From contig NZ_LN890328.1 in the NCBI RefSeq assembly GCF_001458595.1, positions 2,327,854 to 2,391,853 on the forward strand: 64,000 nucleotides of DNA, given 5' to 3'. The notes under the pieces are model-generated. The model saw only the letters and a list, made by a program, of their open reading frames with translations. It made no database searches and had not been told where the DNA came from. Numbering within the stretch: the stretch's first letter is position 1; every line of letters starts with the position of its first letter. Below are positions 26,597 to 35,700 of the stretch, one piece after another. Source of the DNA: Clostridium neonatale. Lineage in GTDB: Bacteria > Bacillota > Clostridia > Clostridiales > Clostridiaceae. The translations under genes were made by a program, and so were the position numbers.

Positions 26597-26720
26597 AAAA
26601 AAATTCCCCCTAATATTTTTTATCATTGGAGGAGAATAAGAGACTATGCAATTCATAATTCAAAGTTTACAATTTACAATTTAGGTAAAAAACTTTCAGT
26701 TTTCTTAATTTAAATTTATC

Positions 26721-26741
26721 AAAAATAGCAAAGCTATTTTT
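26721..26741 (-). terminator. Candidate expression-platform terminator of the glycine riboswitch
   Basis: AAAAATAGC (26721-26729) and GCTATTTTT (26733-26741) form a 9-bp stem with a 3-base loop and T-rich 3' side on the minus strand, between the riboswitch and the symporter start. It could be the regulated terminator; the competing anti-terminator was not worked out. Confidence 0.5.
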
Positions 26742-26789
26742 ATCCTCAATTATACATTGTGAATTATACATTGTGAATTGTCATGCTTC

Positions 26790-27026
26790 CTATCCTCTGT
26801 CCTTTTACCTGAGAGTTTCAATACTAAAAAAATTTACTACTTTAAATAATAAATGTAATAATATTTTCTTCAATATTTTGCTCCTTCGGTGCTCATTCAT
26901 AAATGAGTCTCTCCAGAGGCTCGTCCAGCAACGGTCCTAATACCTGAAAGATTTGCTTCTTCGGTGTATTATAATAAATCAAAAAGAAATTATAAATAAT
27001 AACTCTCCCACTGCCTTCATCCGAAC
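26790..27026 (-). promoter_or_regulatory. Tandem glycine riboswitch
   Basis: Two glycine aptamers in series on the minus strand. The first reads GGATGAAGGCAGTGGGAGAG (about 27023-27004) ... CACCGAAGAAGCAAATC ... TCAGGTATTAGGACCG. The second reads CCTCTGGAGAG ... GCACCGAAGGAGCAA ... ACTCTCAGGTAAAAGGACAG, ending near 26793. These conserved cores (GGAGAG, ACCGAAGnnGCAA, CTCAGGtAAAAGGAC) are diagnostic. In this arrangement glycine binding usually adjusts expression of a catabolic or transport gene; here the target is the AGCS symporter. Confidence 0.95.
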
Positions 27027-27050
27027 ATTTATATTTAATTTACCCTTAAA

Positions 27051-27079
27051 ATTATATAGTTATTATTAACTTATTTCAA
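27051..27079 (-). promoter_or_regulatory. Promoter of the glycine riboswitch transcript
   Basis: On the minus strand: TTGAAA (27079-27074), 17 bases, TATAAT (27056-27051). The predicted start, near 27044, is just upstream of the first aptamer. Confidence 0.7.
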
Positions 27080-27220
27080 GTATTTTTAATCCTTTCTTGA
27101 TAATTTTATATTTTTTCAAAATTTGCATATAAATTAACAGACTTTTTAGTAGTTTTTTAAGCGATTACACTATTCTTTGAATATATTTAAATTCTTTTTT
27201 CTGCAAAATTATTATAAATA

Positions 27221-27249
27221 AAAACTGCTTTCATATAGAAAACAGTTTT
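27221..27249 (-). terminator. Terminator of the PHP phosphoesterase gene
   Basis: AAAACTG (27221-27227) pairs with CAGTTTT (27243-27249); on the minus strand T residues follow. Short stem. Confidence 0.55.
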
Positions 27250-27280
27250 TAATAAAATCGATTTTTAAATTTGAATAATT

Positions 27281-28012
27281 TTATATATTTAAATCAGTTA
27301 ATTTTCCTTTTATTTTTAACTTTTTAAGTAACTTTTCAGGGTCAGAATTTATAATAAGTTCTTCCGGAAAATCTATAGAAGCAAGCATATCTATTGCTTC
27401 TTTAAATTCTCCTATTTTTGTACAAAAATGAGCATCACTATTCATAACTATTGTAACATTATATTTCTTACATAATTCAGCTATCTTAGTGCAATTACCC
27501 AAGCTACCAAGTCGAGAAGTAGTAAAAGAACTATTGTTAATCTCTATTAACACATCATTTTCTAAAGCACATTTCACTATTTCTTCATAATTTACGGGAA
27601 TCATAGGATTCCCTAGATGCCCTACAATATCAATCTTTCCACTTTTTATTGCATTAACATATGCTCTTGTATTTTCTTCAACCGATCCCATATTGTATAT
27701 CGGTTCATGTATACTTCCAATTACTATATCAACCTTCTCTAAAGTTTTATCATCCATATCCATCTTACCATCATGGTTCAATATATTAGCCTCAACTCCA
27801 TAAAGCATAGTTACACCATACATTTCTCTAGGTAACACTTTGTAGTTATTAAAATACCAAATATGTGGTGCATTTGGCATCATACATCCATGTTCAGTAG
27901 TTCCAAGAACTTTGATACCTTTTTCTGATGCCGCCTTCGCATTTTCCATTAAAGTTGAATAAGCATGACCGCTAACTATTGTATGAGTATGTACATCTAA
28001 TGCATATTTCAT
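27281..28012 (-). CDS. PHP-domain phosphoesterase (YcdX-like)
   Basis: 243 residues. The PHP metal-site signature is clear: 'DVHTHTIVSGHAYST' at the N-terminus, 'TTEHG' near residue 40, 'GSIHEPIY', 'GHLGNP' near residue 140 and 'NSDAHF' near residue 193. YcdX-type members are trinuclear-metal phosphatases. The substrate is not evident. The ATG at 28012 follows GAGGA. Lone gene with its own terminator. Confidence 0.85.
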   Translation of the reverse strand: MKYALDVHTHTIVSGHAYSTLMENAKAASEKGIKVLGTTEHGCMMPNAPHIWYFNNYKVLPREMYGVTMLYGVEANILNHDGKMDMDDKTLEKVDIVIGSIHEPIYNMGSVEENTRAYVNAIKSGKIDIVGHLGNPMIPVNYEEIVKCALENDVLIEINNSSFTTSRLGSLGNCTKIAELCKKYNVTIVMNSDAHFCTKIGEFKEAIDMLASIDFPEELIINSDPEKLLKKLKIKGKLTDLNI

Positions 28013-28199
28013 CAAAACATTCCTCTTTTCATTAAGTTTATAATTCTATATTTATATTATCATAGTAGAAATTTAAATTAAACCTAATATTCTTGTTAAA
28101 TATTAGTAAAATACTGATATATTAAATTAAAATATCCTTGCCTATCTAAACTTTATAAAACAATAGAACTATGCCAATGACATAGTCTTATTATACATA

Positions 28200-29159
28200 T
28201 TAAATATCTACTCTATTCCTTTTTTCTCCTCTATTATAAGCTCTTATATTTTCCAATAAATCTGTAAATAGTCTATCTCTAGCTTCTTCACTTGCCCATG
28301 CTATATGAGGCGTCATAATTAATTTTTCAGTGTTTTTTATACTAAGTAAAGGATTATTATTTGGTATTGGCTCTGCTTCAAATACATCCAAAGCTGCTCC
28401 ACCAATTATTTCTTCATCTATAGCTCGTGCTAAATCTTCATCTACAACAATAGGACCTCTTCCCACATTAATTAATATTGCATCTTTCTTCATCATAGTT
28501 AAAGCTTTATAATTGATTAATCCTTTTGTTTTCTCATTTAAAGGTGCATGAATTGATATAACATCACATGTTTTTAACAGTTCTTCCAATTCAACTCTCA
28601 CAAAATTAGAATCTGAATTTTTACCTGATGTAGAATAATAAACTACTCTTGCACCAAAAGCTTGCGCAATTTTGGCCACTTTTTTCCCTATATTGCCCAA
28701 ACCTATTATTCCCCAAACTTTTCCTGATAGATCATTATAAGTTCTTTCTAAGTTCGTAAACATTCCACTCTTTGAGTATTCTCCACTTTTTACGAAATCA
28801 TCAAAATACCTTATGTTATCATATAAAGTAAGTAATAACGCAAAAGTATGTTGAGCAACAGTTCCAGTTGAATATCCTGCAACATTTGTAACCGCTATCC
28901 CATTTTCTTTTGCATATTCAATGTCTATATTATTATACCCTGTAGCCATTTCACATATTAATTCTACATTATTTGCAGATTTTAAATTGTTTCTATCTAA
29001 AACAACTTTATTTGTTAAAATGATATTTGCATCCTTTATTCTCTCTTCAACATCATCCTTTTCTGTTTTATCATAATAAGCAACTTGTCCAAATTCATTT
29101 AGTTTAATATAATCAACATTTCCTAATGTTTTTCCATCTAAAACAACTATGTTTCTCAT
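28200..29159 (-). CDS. D-isomer-specific 2-hydroxyacid dehydrogenase
   Basis: NAD(P)-dependent reductase of 319 residues. Rossmann motif 'GIIGLGNIGKKVA' near residue 145. Catalytic set: Arg in 'LINVGRGPIV', Glu in 'DVFEAEPIP', His in 'MTPHIAWAS'. 'EMATGYNNID' near residue 70 is typical of glycerate/hydroxypyruvate reductases, but the substrate cannot be assigned. The ribosome binding site is weak. A small hairpin at 28168-28186 follows the stop codon. Confidence 0.88.
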   Translation of the reverse strand: MRNIVVLDGKTLGNVDYIKLNEFGQVAYYDKTEKDDVEERIKDANIILTNKVVLDRNNLKSANNVELICEMATGYNNIDIEYAKENGIAVTNVAGYSTGTVAQHTFALLLTLYDNIRYFDDFVKSGEYSKSGMFTNLERTYNDLSGKVWGIIGLGNIGKKVAKIAQAFGARVVYYSTSGKNSDSNFVRVELEELLKTCDVISIHAPLNEKTKGLINYKALTMMKKDAILINVGRGPIVVDEDLARAIDEEIIGGAALDVFEAEPIPNNNPLLSIKNTEKLIMTPHIAWASEEARDRLFTDLLENIRAYNRGEKRNRVDI

Positions 29160-29439
29160 AATTATTTGCTATTTTATAAGTTATTCACCCTATAAAATAA
29201 CCTTCGCCTCCAATCACATATTAAATTTATAATACTTTATAATAAATCATATCTCAAATATAATTGAATGTAAATACATAGAAATTTATTAGTACAATTA
29301 GTTTTATATCACAAGAAATTACTAAACATATACTAAATAAATAATCATTTATACATATCATAGATTATAAAAAATTAGTATTCTATTCTTATTAAAGGTA
29401 TCAACTTATAAAGAGAAAAATATAAAAAATATATACTTA

Positions 29440-29580
29440 TATAAAAATAAAGAAATGCAATATATGAATATGCGTAGTATTTATATTAACCTCTGCTAAG
29501 TCAAATTTTTCTACACTCTATCATATATTGAATTTCGATTATTTTTCACTAAACTTTGATATTACATCATTTTTATATTT
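29440..29580. repeat. Shortened relative of the palindromic element
   Basis: 29517-29560 matches 25091-25134 at 35 of 44 positions (shared core TATCATATATTGAATTTC and CACTAAAC), and TATGCGTAGTATTTATATTAA (29469-29489) matches TATGTGTAGTATTGCATTAA in the first copy. The central hairpin is missing. As in the first copy, its right end meets the stop codon of a minus-strand gene, here glgP. The rest of the gap 29160-29439 shows nothing recognisable. Confidence 0.65.
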
Positions 29581-31940
29581 TATTGTACCTTAGCTGGTTC
29601 TATATGCCAAATCTCATCGCAATATTGCTTTATAGTTCTATCACTTGAAAATTCACCTGAATTACTTAGGTTAGCTAAGCACTTTTGAGCCCATTTCTTT
29701 TTATCTTTATAATCTTCAAATACCTTATCTTGAGCTTTCTTAAACAAATCAAAATCTGCAAGCAAAAAGTATTGATCACCTTCTTCTAATAGTGCATTAT
29801 ATATATCTTCAAAATAACCTGTTCCACCATCATTTAGCATTCCATTAATTAATGTATCAATAACTCTCTTGATACATGGATTATTTCTATAGTATTCTTT
29901 TGGATTATAGTTATTCTTTAATTTTTCAATATCCTCAACTCTTAATCCAAAGATATAGTTATTTTCTTCACCACTTGCATTTACTATCTCAATATTAGCT
30001 CCATCATATGTTCCAAATGTTGGTGTGGCATTTAACATGAACTTCATATTTCCAGTTCCGGATGCTTCTTTACCAGCTGTAGAGATTTGTTTTGATAAAT
30101 CTGATCCCGGGAATAATTTTTGAGCATATGATACTCTATAGTTATGAGCAAACACAACTTTAATTCTTCCAATAGCAATTGGATCACTATCTATAAGTTT
30201 AGCTATTTCATTTATAAGCTTAACTATACCTTTTGCCCTTCTATAGCCCGGAAATGCTTTAGCTCCAAATATGAACGTAGTTTTCGGTACTTCAATATTC
30301 GGATTTTCTTTTATTCTGTAATACAAGTCTAAAATATATAATGCATTTAATAACTGTCTCTTATATTCATGTAATCTCTTTATTTGAATATCAAAGAATG
30401 AATCTGGATCTACTTCTACACCTTCCTCTTGTCTTATATAAGCAGATAATTGTGCCTTCTTTTCTCTCTTAATTTTCATAAGATTGTTCAATACTTCATC
30501 ATTATCTTTAAATTTATCTAATCCTTTTAAAATACTTAAATCTTTTACCCACTCCTCAGTACCTAATAATTCTGTAATAAATTCAGATAATTCTGGATTA
30601 CAGAGTCTAAGCCATCTTCTTGGAGTTATACCGTTAGTTTTATTTTGAAATTTTTCTGGATATAAATTGTACCAATTATTAAGTTCTTTATTCTTAAGAA
30701 TTTCTGTATGAAGGGCCGCTACTCCGTTTACTGCACTTCCAACATAAATAGCTAAATTAGCCATTCTTATTTGATCATTTGTAACAATTCTAAAGTTCCA
30801 AATGGCACCTTCATCATATCCCTTTTGTCTTAATTCATTAATTAATGCGTCATTAATTTGATATGCAATTTGTAATATTCTTGGGAATAATCGTTCTATT
30901 AACCTTATATCCCATTTTTCTAAAGCTTCTGCAAGTATTGTATGATTAGTATAATTAAAGAATTTTTTTGCAATATCTAAAGCTGTATTAAATTCTACCT
31001 TTTCTTCATCAACTAGTATTCTCATAAACTCAAGTATAGATATAGTTGGATGCGTATCATTTAGCTGAGCTACATTGTATTTTGCAAAGTCAGAAAAATC
31101 ATCTCCATAAGTAGCTTTATATTTCTTTATTATATCTTTCATAGATGCACTAGAAAAGAAGTATTGTTGTCTAAGTCTTAATACCTTTCCTGCTTCTGCA
31201 GTATCATTAGGATATAAAACCCTTGATATATCTTCTGCTTTATTTCTTGCTGATACTGCCTCAATATATTGTTGATTATTAAATAAATTGAAATCAAATT
31301 CTCTTAATGCTTCACACTGCCATAATCTTAATGTATTTATATTTTTAGTGTCATATCCTATTATAGGAACATCATATGGAACAGCTTTTACCTTCATGTC
31401 TGAAAAAGTTATTATTTGAACTTCATCATCTTTTCTTATACTCCAGCAGTCTCCATATTTTAACCAATTATCTTCACATTCAGTTTGAAAGCCATTTTCT
31501 ATATTTTGCTTAAACAACCCATTGCTATATCTGATTCCATAACCAACCAAAGGCATTTCCATTGTTGCTGCTGATTCAATAAAGCATGCTGCAAGTCTTC
31601 CAAGTCCACCATTTCCGAGTCCAGCATCTTCTTCAACTTCTTCAATCTTATTTAAATCTAAATTTAGTTCATTAAATACTTCTTTAACTTCATCATATAA
31701 ACCTAAATTAATTAAGTTATTTCCTAAAGCTCTACCCATTAAATATTCAGCGGAAAGATAATAAGCCATTCTGCCTTGATTATACCTTTTGCTTGTTTCA
31801 TTCCAATTATCAACAATTTCCTCCATGATAGTTAATGAGATTGCATTAAAAATTTCATAGTCTTTTGCCTCTTCTAGTGTTACTCCATGTTTTACCTTTA
31901 AGTAACGCTTTACCCCTTCTTTTATTGATTGCTTATCCAT
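29580..31940 (-). CDS. glgP: Glycogen/maltodextrin phosphorylase
   Basis: Releases glucose-1-phosphate from alpha-1,4-glucans. 786 residues. The N-terminal 'YYLSAEYLMGRALGNNL' and 'EEDAGLGNGGLGRLAACF' and the C-terminal PLP site 'EASGTGNMKFMLNATPTFGT' (Lys binds PLP) are complete. The ATG at 31940 has AAAGGTG ahead of it; an in-frame ATG six codons upstream exists. No other glycogen genes are nearby. Glucan stores are used during clostridial sporulation, which gives this gene a plausible setting. Confidence 0.95.
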   Translation of the reverse strand: MDKQSIKEGVKRYLKVKHGVTLEEAKDYEIFNAISLTIMEEIVDNWNETSKRYNQGRMAYYLSAEYLMGRALGNNLINLGLYDEVKEVFNELNLDLNKIEEVEEDAGLGNGGLGRLAACFIESAATMEMPLVGYGIRYSNGLFKQNIENGFQTECEDNWLKYGDCWSIRKDDEVQIITFSDMKVKAVPYDVPIIGYDTKNINTLRLWQCEALREFDFNLFNNQQYIEAVSARNKAEDISRVLYPNDTAEAGKVLRLRQQYFFSSASMKDIIKKYKATYGDDFSDFAKYNVAQLNDTHPTISILEFMRILVDEEKVEFNTALDIAKKFFNYTNHTILAEALEKWDIRLIERLFPRILQIAYQINDALINELRQKGYDEGAIWNFRIVTNDQIRMANLAIYVGSAVNGVAALHTEILKNKELNNWYNLYPEKFQNKTNGITPRRWLRLCNPELSEFITELLGTEEWVKDLSILKGLDKFKDNDEVLNNLMKIKREKKAQLSAYIRQEEGVEVDPDSFFDIQIKRLHEYKRQLLNALYILDLYYRIKENPNIEVPKTTFIFGAKAFPGYRRAKGIVKLINEIAKLIDSDPIAIGRIKVVFAHNYRVSYAQKLFPGSDLSKQISTAGKEASGTGNMKFMLNATPTFGTYDGANIEIVNASGEENNYIFGLRVEDIEKLKNNYNPKEYYRNNPCIKRVIDTLINGMLNDGGTGYFEDIYNALLEEGDQYFLLADFDLFKKAQDKVFEDYKDKKKWAQKCLANLSNSGEFSSDRTIKQYCDEIWHIEPAKVQ

Positions 31941-32372
31941 TTTTTTCACACCTTTCATGAATTTCTCAAACTTAATATTCCATAGCTACCACAGCTACCA
32001 TAACTGTAAATAAGTTATCATAGATTATATATAGTTTTTCTTTGATAGTATTATAATAAATTATTTTATATGATATTATCAATTTTACATTTAGATATCA
32101 AGAATACCAATAAACATTATATTAAAATACCTATTTAATATTGCACAATTCTATTCATAAAATTTTCTTATCATTATTGTTTTGATTAAAACAACATATT
32201 TAAATCTATTATATTTTATCAATATATAACTTAATTTATCTAATTATGAATTTTTTTATTTAATTTACAAATTATAGTATATATTATATCAAAGTTTATC
32301 TAAATAAAAAAGTCATAATCTATTCATATTATATAGATTATGACTACCATTATTATTATTTAGTTAAATCAT
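31941..32372. other. 432-base gap between glgP and the PucR-type gene
   Basis: AT-rich and without a gene. It must contain the glgP promoter (not identified) and contains the terminator at 32311-32345. Confidence 0.4.
32311..32345 (-). terminator. Terminator of the PucR-type regulator gene
   Basis: AGTCATAATCTAT (32311-32323) pairs perfectly with 32333-32345; a T-run follows on the minus strand. Confidence 0.85.
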
Positions 32373-33338
32373 CTAATTTTGTTTAAGATAATTTTTATTT
32401 GTGTTTATTTTTTGTTTCCAAACATAAAATGCTATTTTAAATAGACATGCATCATTGAATTTTCTAATATCGCATCCTGTATACTTCTGAATTTTATCCA
32501 AACGGTATATTAATGTATTTCTGTGGACATATAGTTGTTTTGCCGCTTCACTTAAATTAAGATCAAGCTTCATAAATGTTTCTATTGTTTTGATTATATC
32601 TTCATCCATTTGTGAAAATGCTTCCTCAAATTTTTCATTAATCTTGACCTTAATATCATCATTTAGCCCCTCAAGCATTTCTTCAAAAAGCAAATCTTCC
32701 TGACTATATATATTATTTAATATCTTATATTTTTTTCCTAGCTCTATTTTATTCATACATTTTAAATATATAGACATCAGATTTTCATAATCATCTATTT
32801 TGCTATAACTGATATAACATTTTTTATAAACAGAAGTATTTATTGTTTCATTTATACTTGATACATGCTCTTCAATATCTTCAAATACACCAATTAAATT
32901 TATACTTTCATTATACTTTAATATTATTACTTCAGTATTATCATAAATATTTTTAAGAGCTTCTATGGCCTCTTCTAATTTTTCTCTTATATTTATAGAA
33001 ATTAAATATGTAATATTCTCAGAATAAGGTAAATCGTCAATTTTTTCTTTAGTAACAAAATTATTATTTAATAAATCTACTACTACTTTTTCTTTGTTAC
33101 TATATTTATCTTTATATTTTGTTTTAATACAAAACTCAATAAATTTTAGTGCATCTTTATGATTTTTTTCTATCTCTATAACGATTTTATTTTTTCCCAT
33201 AAAAAATGTATGCTCGCTGAAGTCTTTGGAAGAATCTACAGGATTAGTTTCAAAAACACTTTCTCCGTCTACATATACATTAAATGGCAGTTTACAATTA
33301 TCATATATTTCATTAAGATATCCTACTAATCCCTCCAT
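32373..33338 (-). CDS. PucR/CdaR-type transcriptional regulator
   Basis: 321 residues. The C-terminal HTH_30 domain is clear: 'LNLSEAAKQLYVHRNTLIYR' followed by 'LDKIQKYTGCDIRKFNDACLFKIAFYVW'. The rest resembles the GGDEF-like/sensor region of CdaR proteins but has no recognised ligand domain. CdaR/PucR relatives activate sugar-diacid, purine or carbohydrate genes. It sits 78 bases downstream of the MsmX-type ATPase gene, suggesting a role in carbohydrate control. The ATG at 33338 follows AGAGGTGA. Confidence 0.82.
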   Translation of the reverse strand: MEGLVGYLNEIYDNCKLPFNVYVDGESVFETNPVDSSKDFSEHTFFMGKNKIVIEIEKNHKDALKFIEFCIKTKYKDKYSNKEKVVVDLLNNNFVTKEKIDDLPYSENITYLISINIREKLEEAIEALKNIYDNTEVIILKYNESINLIGVFEDIEEHVSSINETINTSVYKKCYISYSKIDDYENLMSIYLKCMNKIELGKKYKILNNIYSQEDLLFEEMLEGLNDDIKVKINEKFEEAFSQMDEDIIKTIETFMKLDLNLSEAAKQLYVHRNTLIYRLDKIQKYTGCDIRKFNDACLFKIAFYVWKQKINTNKNYLKQN

Positions 33339-33360
33339 AAAATCACCTCTACCTATTAAA

Positions 33361-33392
33361 TATGCTACCAAATATTATTATTTAGTAGCATA
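33361..33392 (-). terminator. Hairpin after the sugar-ABC ATPase gene
   Basis: TATGCTAC (33361-33368) pairs with GTAGCATA (33385-33392), with extra AAAT/ATTT pairing inside. Likely terminator or attenuator between the two genes; the T-run is poor. Confidence 0.55.
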
Positions 33393-33416
33393 TTAAAAAT
33401 TATTTATATTTTTATT

Positions 33417-34526
33417 TTAACATATTCTTAATTCTGATTCTTTATCAAATACATGAATATTTTCTTTTTCTACAAATAATTTTATAGAATCTTTTGGTTC
33501 AAATTTAGTGCTTCCATCAACTCTTGCAGTCATGCTATTTTCACCACATTTGAAGTAAATATAACTTTCTGATCCCATACGTTCTACAACTTCAACATTT
33601 CCGCCAATAGTTACTGTAGGATTATCTTTAACAAGAGCTTCATTGTCATCTAAGTGCTCAGGTCTTATTCCAAATACAACTTCTTTTCCAACATAACCTT
33701 TATCTTTCAATATTTTAGCTTTTCCTTCTACTATTTCTATGTTGTTACCTTCAATACTTGCAAATAATTTTCCATCCTTTTCAGCAACTGTTCCATTAAG
33801 TAAATTCATTTGTGGACTTCCTATAAATCCAGCAACAAATAAATTATTTGGTGTATTATATATATTTAAAGGTGTATCTACTTGTTGAATTAAACCATCT
33901 TTCATAACAACTATTCTGGTACCCATTGTTAATGCTTCTATTTGGTCATGTGTTACATATATAAATGTTGTTGCTAAATCTTGATAAAGTTTAGAAATTA
34001 CAGTTCTCATTTGAACTCTTAATTTTGCATCAAGGTTTGATAATGGTTCGTCCATTAAGAATACCTTTGGTTCTCTTACAATAGCACGTCCAAGAGCAAC
34101 TCTTTGTCTTTGACCTCCTGATAATGCTTTTGGTTTTCTATCCAATAGATGTTCTATATCTAATTTTTTAGCTGCATCTCTAACTTTTCTATCTATTTCA
34201 TCTTTAGGTGCCTTTCTTAATTTTAATGCGAATGCCATATTATCATATACTGTCATATGTGGATATAATGCATAGTTTTGGAAAACCATCGCTATATCTC
34301 TTTCTTTAGGTTCTACATCATTAACTAATTTTCCACCTATATATAATTCACCTTTTGATATTTCTTCAAGTCCTGCTATCATTCTTAAAGTTGTTGATTT
34401 ACCACATCCAGATGGTCCAACAAAAACTATAAACTCTTTATCTGCTATTTCTAAATTAAAATCTTTTACCGCAGTTACATCTCCTGAATATATTTTGTAA
34501 ATATGTCTTAATGATAAATCTGCCAT
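33417..34526 (-). CDS. msmX: Carbohydrate ABC transporter ATPase (MsmX/UgpC type)
   Basis: 369 residues. Walker A 'GPSGCGKSTT', signature 'LSGGQRQRVALGRAIVREP', Walker B 'VFLMDEPLSNLD', then a C-terminal OB-fold MalK-type regulatory domain ('GIRPEHLDDNE'). In Firmicutes one such ATPase commonly powers several sugar importers that lack their own. No permease or binding-protein gene is adjacent, which fits that shared role. GGGAGGAAATAAAT precedes the ATG. Confidence 0.9.
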   Translation of the reverse strand: MADLSLRHIYKIYSGDVTAVKDFNLEIADKEFIVFVGPSGCGKSTTLRMIAGLEEISKGELYIGGKLVNDVEPKERDIAMVFQNYALYPHMTVYDNMAFALKLRKAPKDEIDRKVRDAAKKLDIEHLLDRKPKALSGGQRQRVALGRAIVREPKVFLMDEPLSNLDAKLRVQMRTVISKLYQDLATTFIYVTHDQIEALTMGTRIVVMKDGLIQQVDTPLNIYNTPNNLFVAGFIGSPQMNLLNGTVAEKDGKLFASIEGNNIEIVEGKAKILKDKGYVGKEVVFGIRPEHLDDNEALVKDNPTVTIGGNVEVVERMGSESYIYFKCGENSMTARVDGSTKFEPKDSIKLFVEKENIHVFDKESELRIC

Positions 34527-34780
34527 ATTTATTTCCTCCCTTTATTTCAATGACTTTTTATTTTAAATTTTATTTCTTGTTCTTTCTACAAGTTTATTTT
34601 ACTACATGTAATCCTTTAAATTCTATATTCAAATATTACAAAAGTAATAATGCTTTTTTGTAAGATGATATAAAGGGTTATTTGAAATTACATTATTAAT
34701 TATTTTATCTTAGTTTATATTACTTTATAAATACTATAATATTATCAGCAAAAAATATTCTAAAACTAAATATTTTTTAC

Positions 34781-34829
34781 TTGACAATTTTAATCATATA
34801 AGTTATTATCTTATTGAGAATGATTTTCA
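34781..34829 (+). promoter_or_regulatory. Promoter with a Fur box over the start site
   Basis: TTGACA (34781-34786), 17 bases, TATTAT (34804-34809), then TGAGAATGATTTTCA (34815-34829), which matches the 7-1-7 Fur consensus TGATAATnATTATCA at 13 of 15 positions. The operator would cover the transcription start, the standard place for repression by Fe-Fur. It points right, where no gene follows on the plus strand. Confidence 0.65.
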
Positions 34830-35190
34830 TATCTAACTTTTACTTGTTAGATGATGTTTAATTCGTTAATTTTTTATGAAATGCATAACAAATTATCCAT
34901 GTAAAATAACATACGAGCATAGAACTCATCAATAGCTTTATGTTAACAAAAGACTCCTTTTTAGAAAATATATATAATGCTCCAAAGTAATATATATTTA
35001 TATTAAATATCTTTTAATATTTTGTAATTAACCAAATAACCTATTCTTAAATATTCCACACTATTTAAGAATATCAAATCAAATTTATAATTTAGACATG
35101 CACACACCTAGATTATAAATTATATACATTTCATAAAATTGTTAAAACTGTGTAGATTAAATATATAATCTATGCAGTTTCTTTTTATTC
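34816..35190 (+). ncRNA. Candidate iron-responsive small RNA
   Basis: Between the Fur-box promoter and a strong terminator lie about 370 bases with no convincing reading frame (the longest ATG frame near the start is 17 codons without a ribosome binding site). An internal perfect hairpin (TATTCTTAAATA 35042-35053 with 35062-35073) exposes the loop TTCCACAC. The terminator stem is 35145-35159 with 35166-35180 (two G-U pairs), followed by CTTTTTATTCTTTTT. Promoter, operator, structure and terminator together suggest a regulatory RNA; existence is inferred. Confidence 0.5.
35145..35190 (+). terminator. Strong plus-strand terminator with no gene in front
   Basis: AAACTGTGTAGATTA (35145-35159) pairs with TAATCTATGCAGTTT (35166-35180), 15 pairs including two G-U, loop AATATA, then a long T-rich run. 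Confidence 0.8.
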
Positions 35191-35258
35191 TTTTTATTCT
35201 TTGTAAATTTTATTACCTCTAATGCTTCTGAATTTAATAAAATAAAAATCCAATAAGA

Positions 35259-35286
35259 AAAACACTAGGCGTTAACCTAGTGTTTT
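35259..35286 (-). terminator. Terminator of rnpB
   Basis: AAAACACTAGG (35259-35269) pairs with CCTAGTGTTTT (35276-35286), immediately after the RNase P RNA on the minus strand. Confidence 0.85.
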
Positions 35287-35289
35287 CCA

Positions 35290-35638
35290 TGTATGCAAGA
35301 TAAGCCATAAGCCGAGTTCTGTATTAAGCAATCATCTATCTAGGCTCATTGTTGCCAATAAGCTCAAGCGACACACCCAGAGGCGGGACGGGCAGCCCCT
35401 ATATGCCTCTCTATTCGGTCTTGCTCCAAGTGGGGTTTACATAGCCGTGAAGTCGCCATCACGCTGGTGAGCTCTTACCTCGCCTTTCCACCCTTACCTA
35501 TATAATAGGCGGTATATCTCTGTTGCACTATCCTTCAAGTCACCTTGACTGGACGTTATCCAGCACCCTGCCCTACGGAGCTCGGACTTTCCTCTCCTAG
35601 ATCTAGTCTAGCAGCGATTGCACGTCTCACTTGCAAAG
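35290..35638 (-). ncRNA. rnpB: RNase P RNA
   Basis: Catalytic RNA that matures tRNA 5' ends. The minus strand contains the universal core GAGGAAAGTCCGAGCTCC near the 5' end, 'GGTAAGAGCTCACCAGCG' in the middle, 'AGACCGAATAGAG' and the 3' 'CAGAACTCGGCTTATGG'. TGCAAG at 35635-35630 pairs with CTTGCA at 35299-35294 as helix P1, which sets the ends. A possible promoter on the minus strand is TTGTAT (35670-35665), 17 bases, TAATAT (35647-35642). Confidence 0.96.
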
Positions 35639-35700
35639 TATATATTATCATAAATTTAATAAGTATACAAACATTTTTTCAATGTAATTTTTTCCAATTA

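Noticed and set aside
34815..34829. PerR box instead of a Fur box
   Set aside because: The site matches TGATAATnATTATCA better than the PerR form TTATAATnATTATAA; still, cross-recognition is possible.
34850..34905. 17-codon frame at the start of the candidate small RNA
   Set aside because: No ribosome binding site and no recognisable composition; kept as noncoding.
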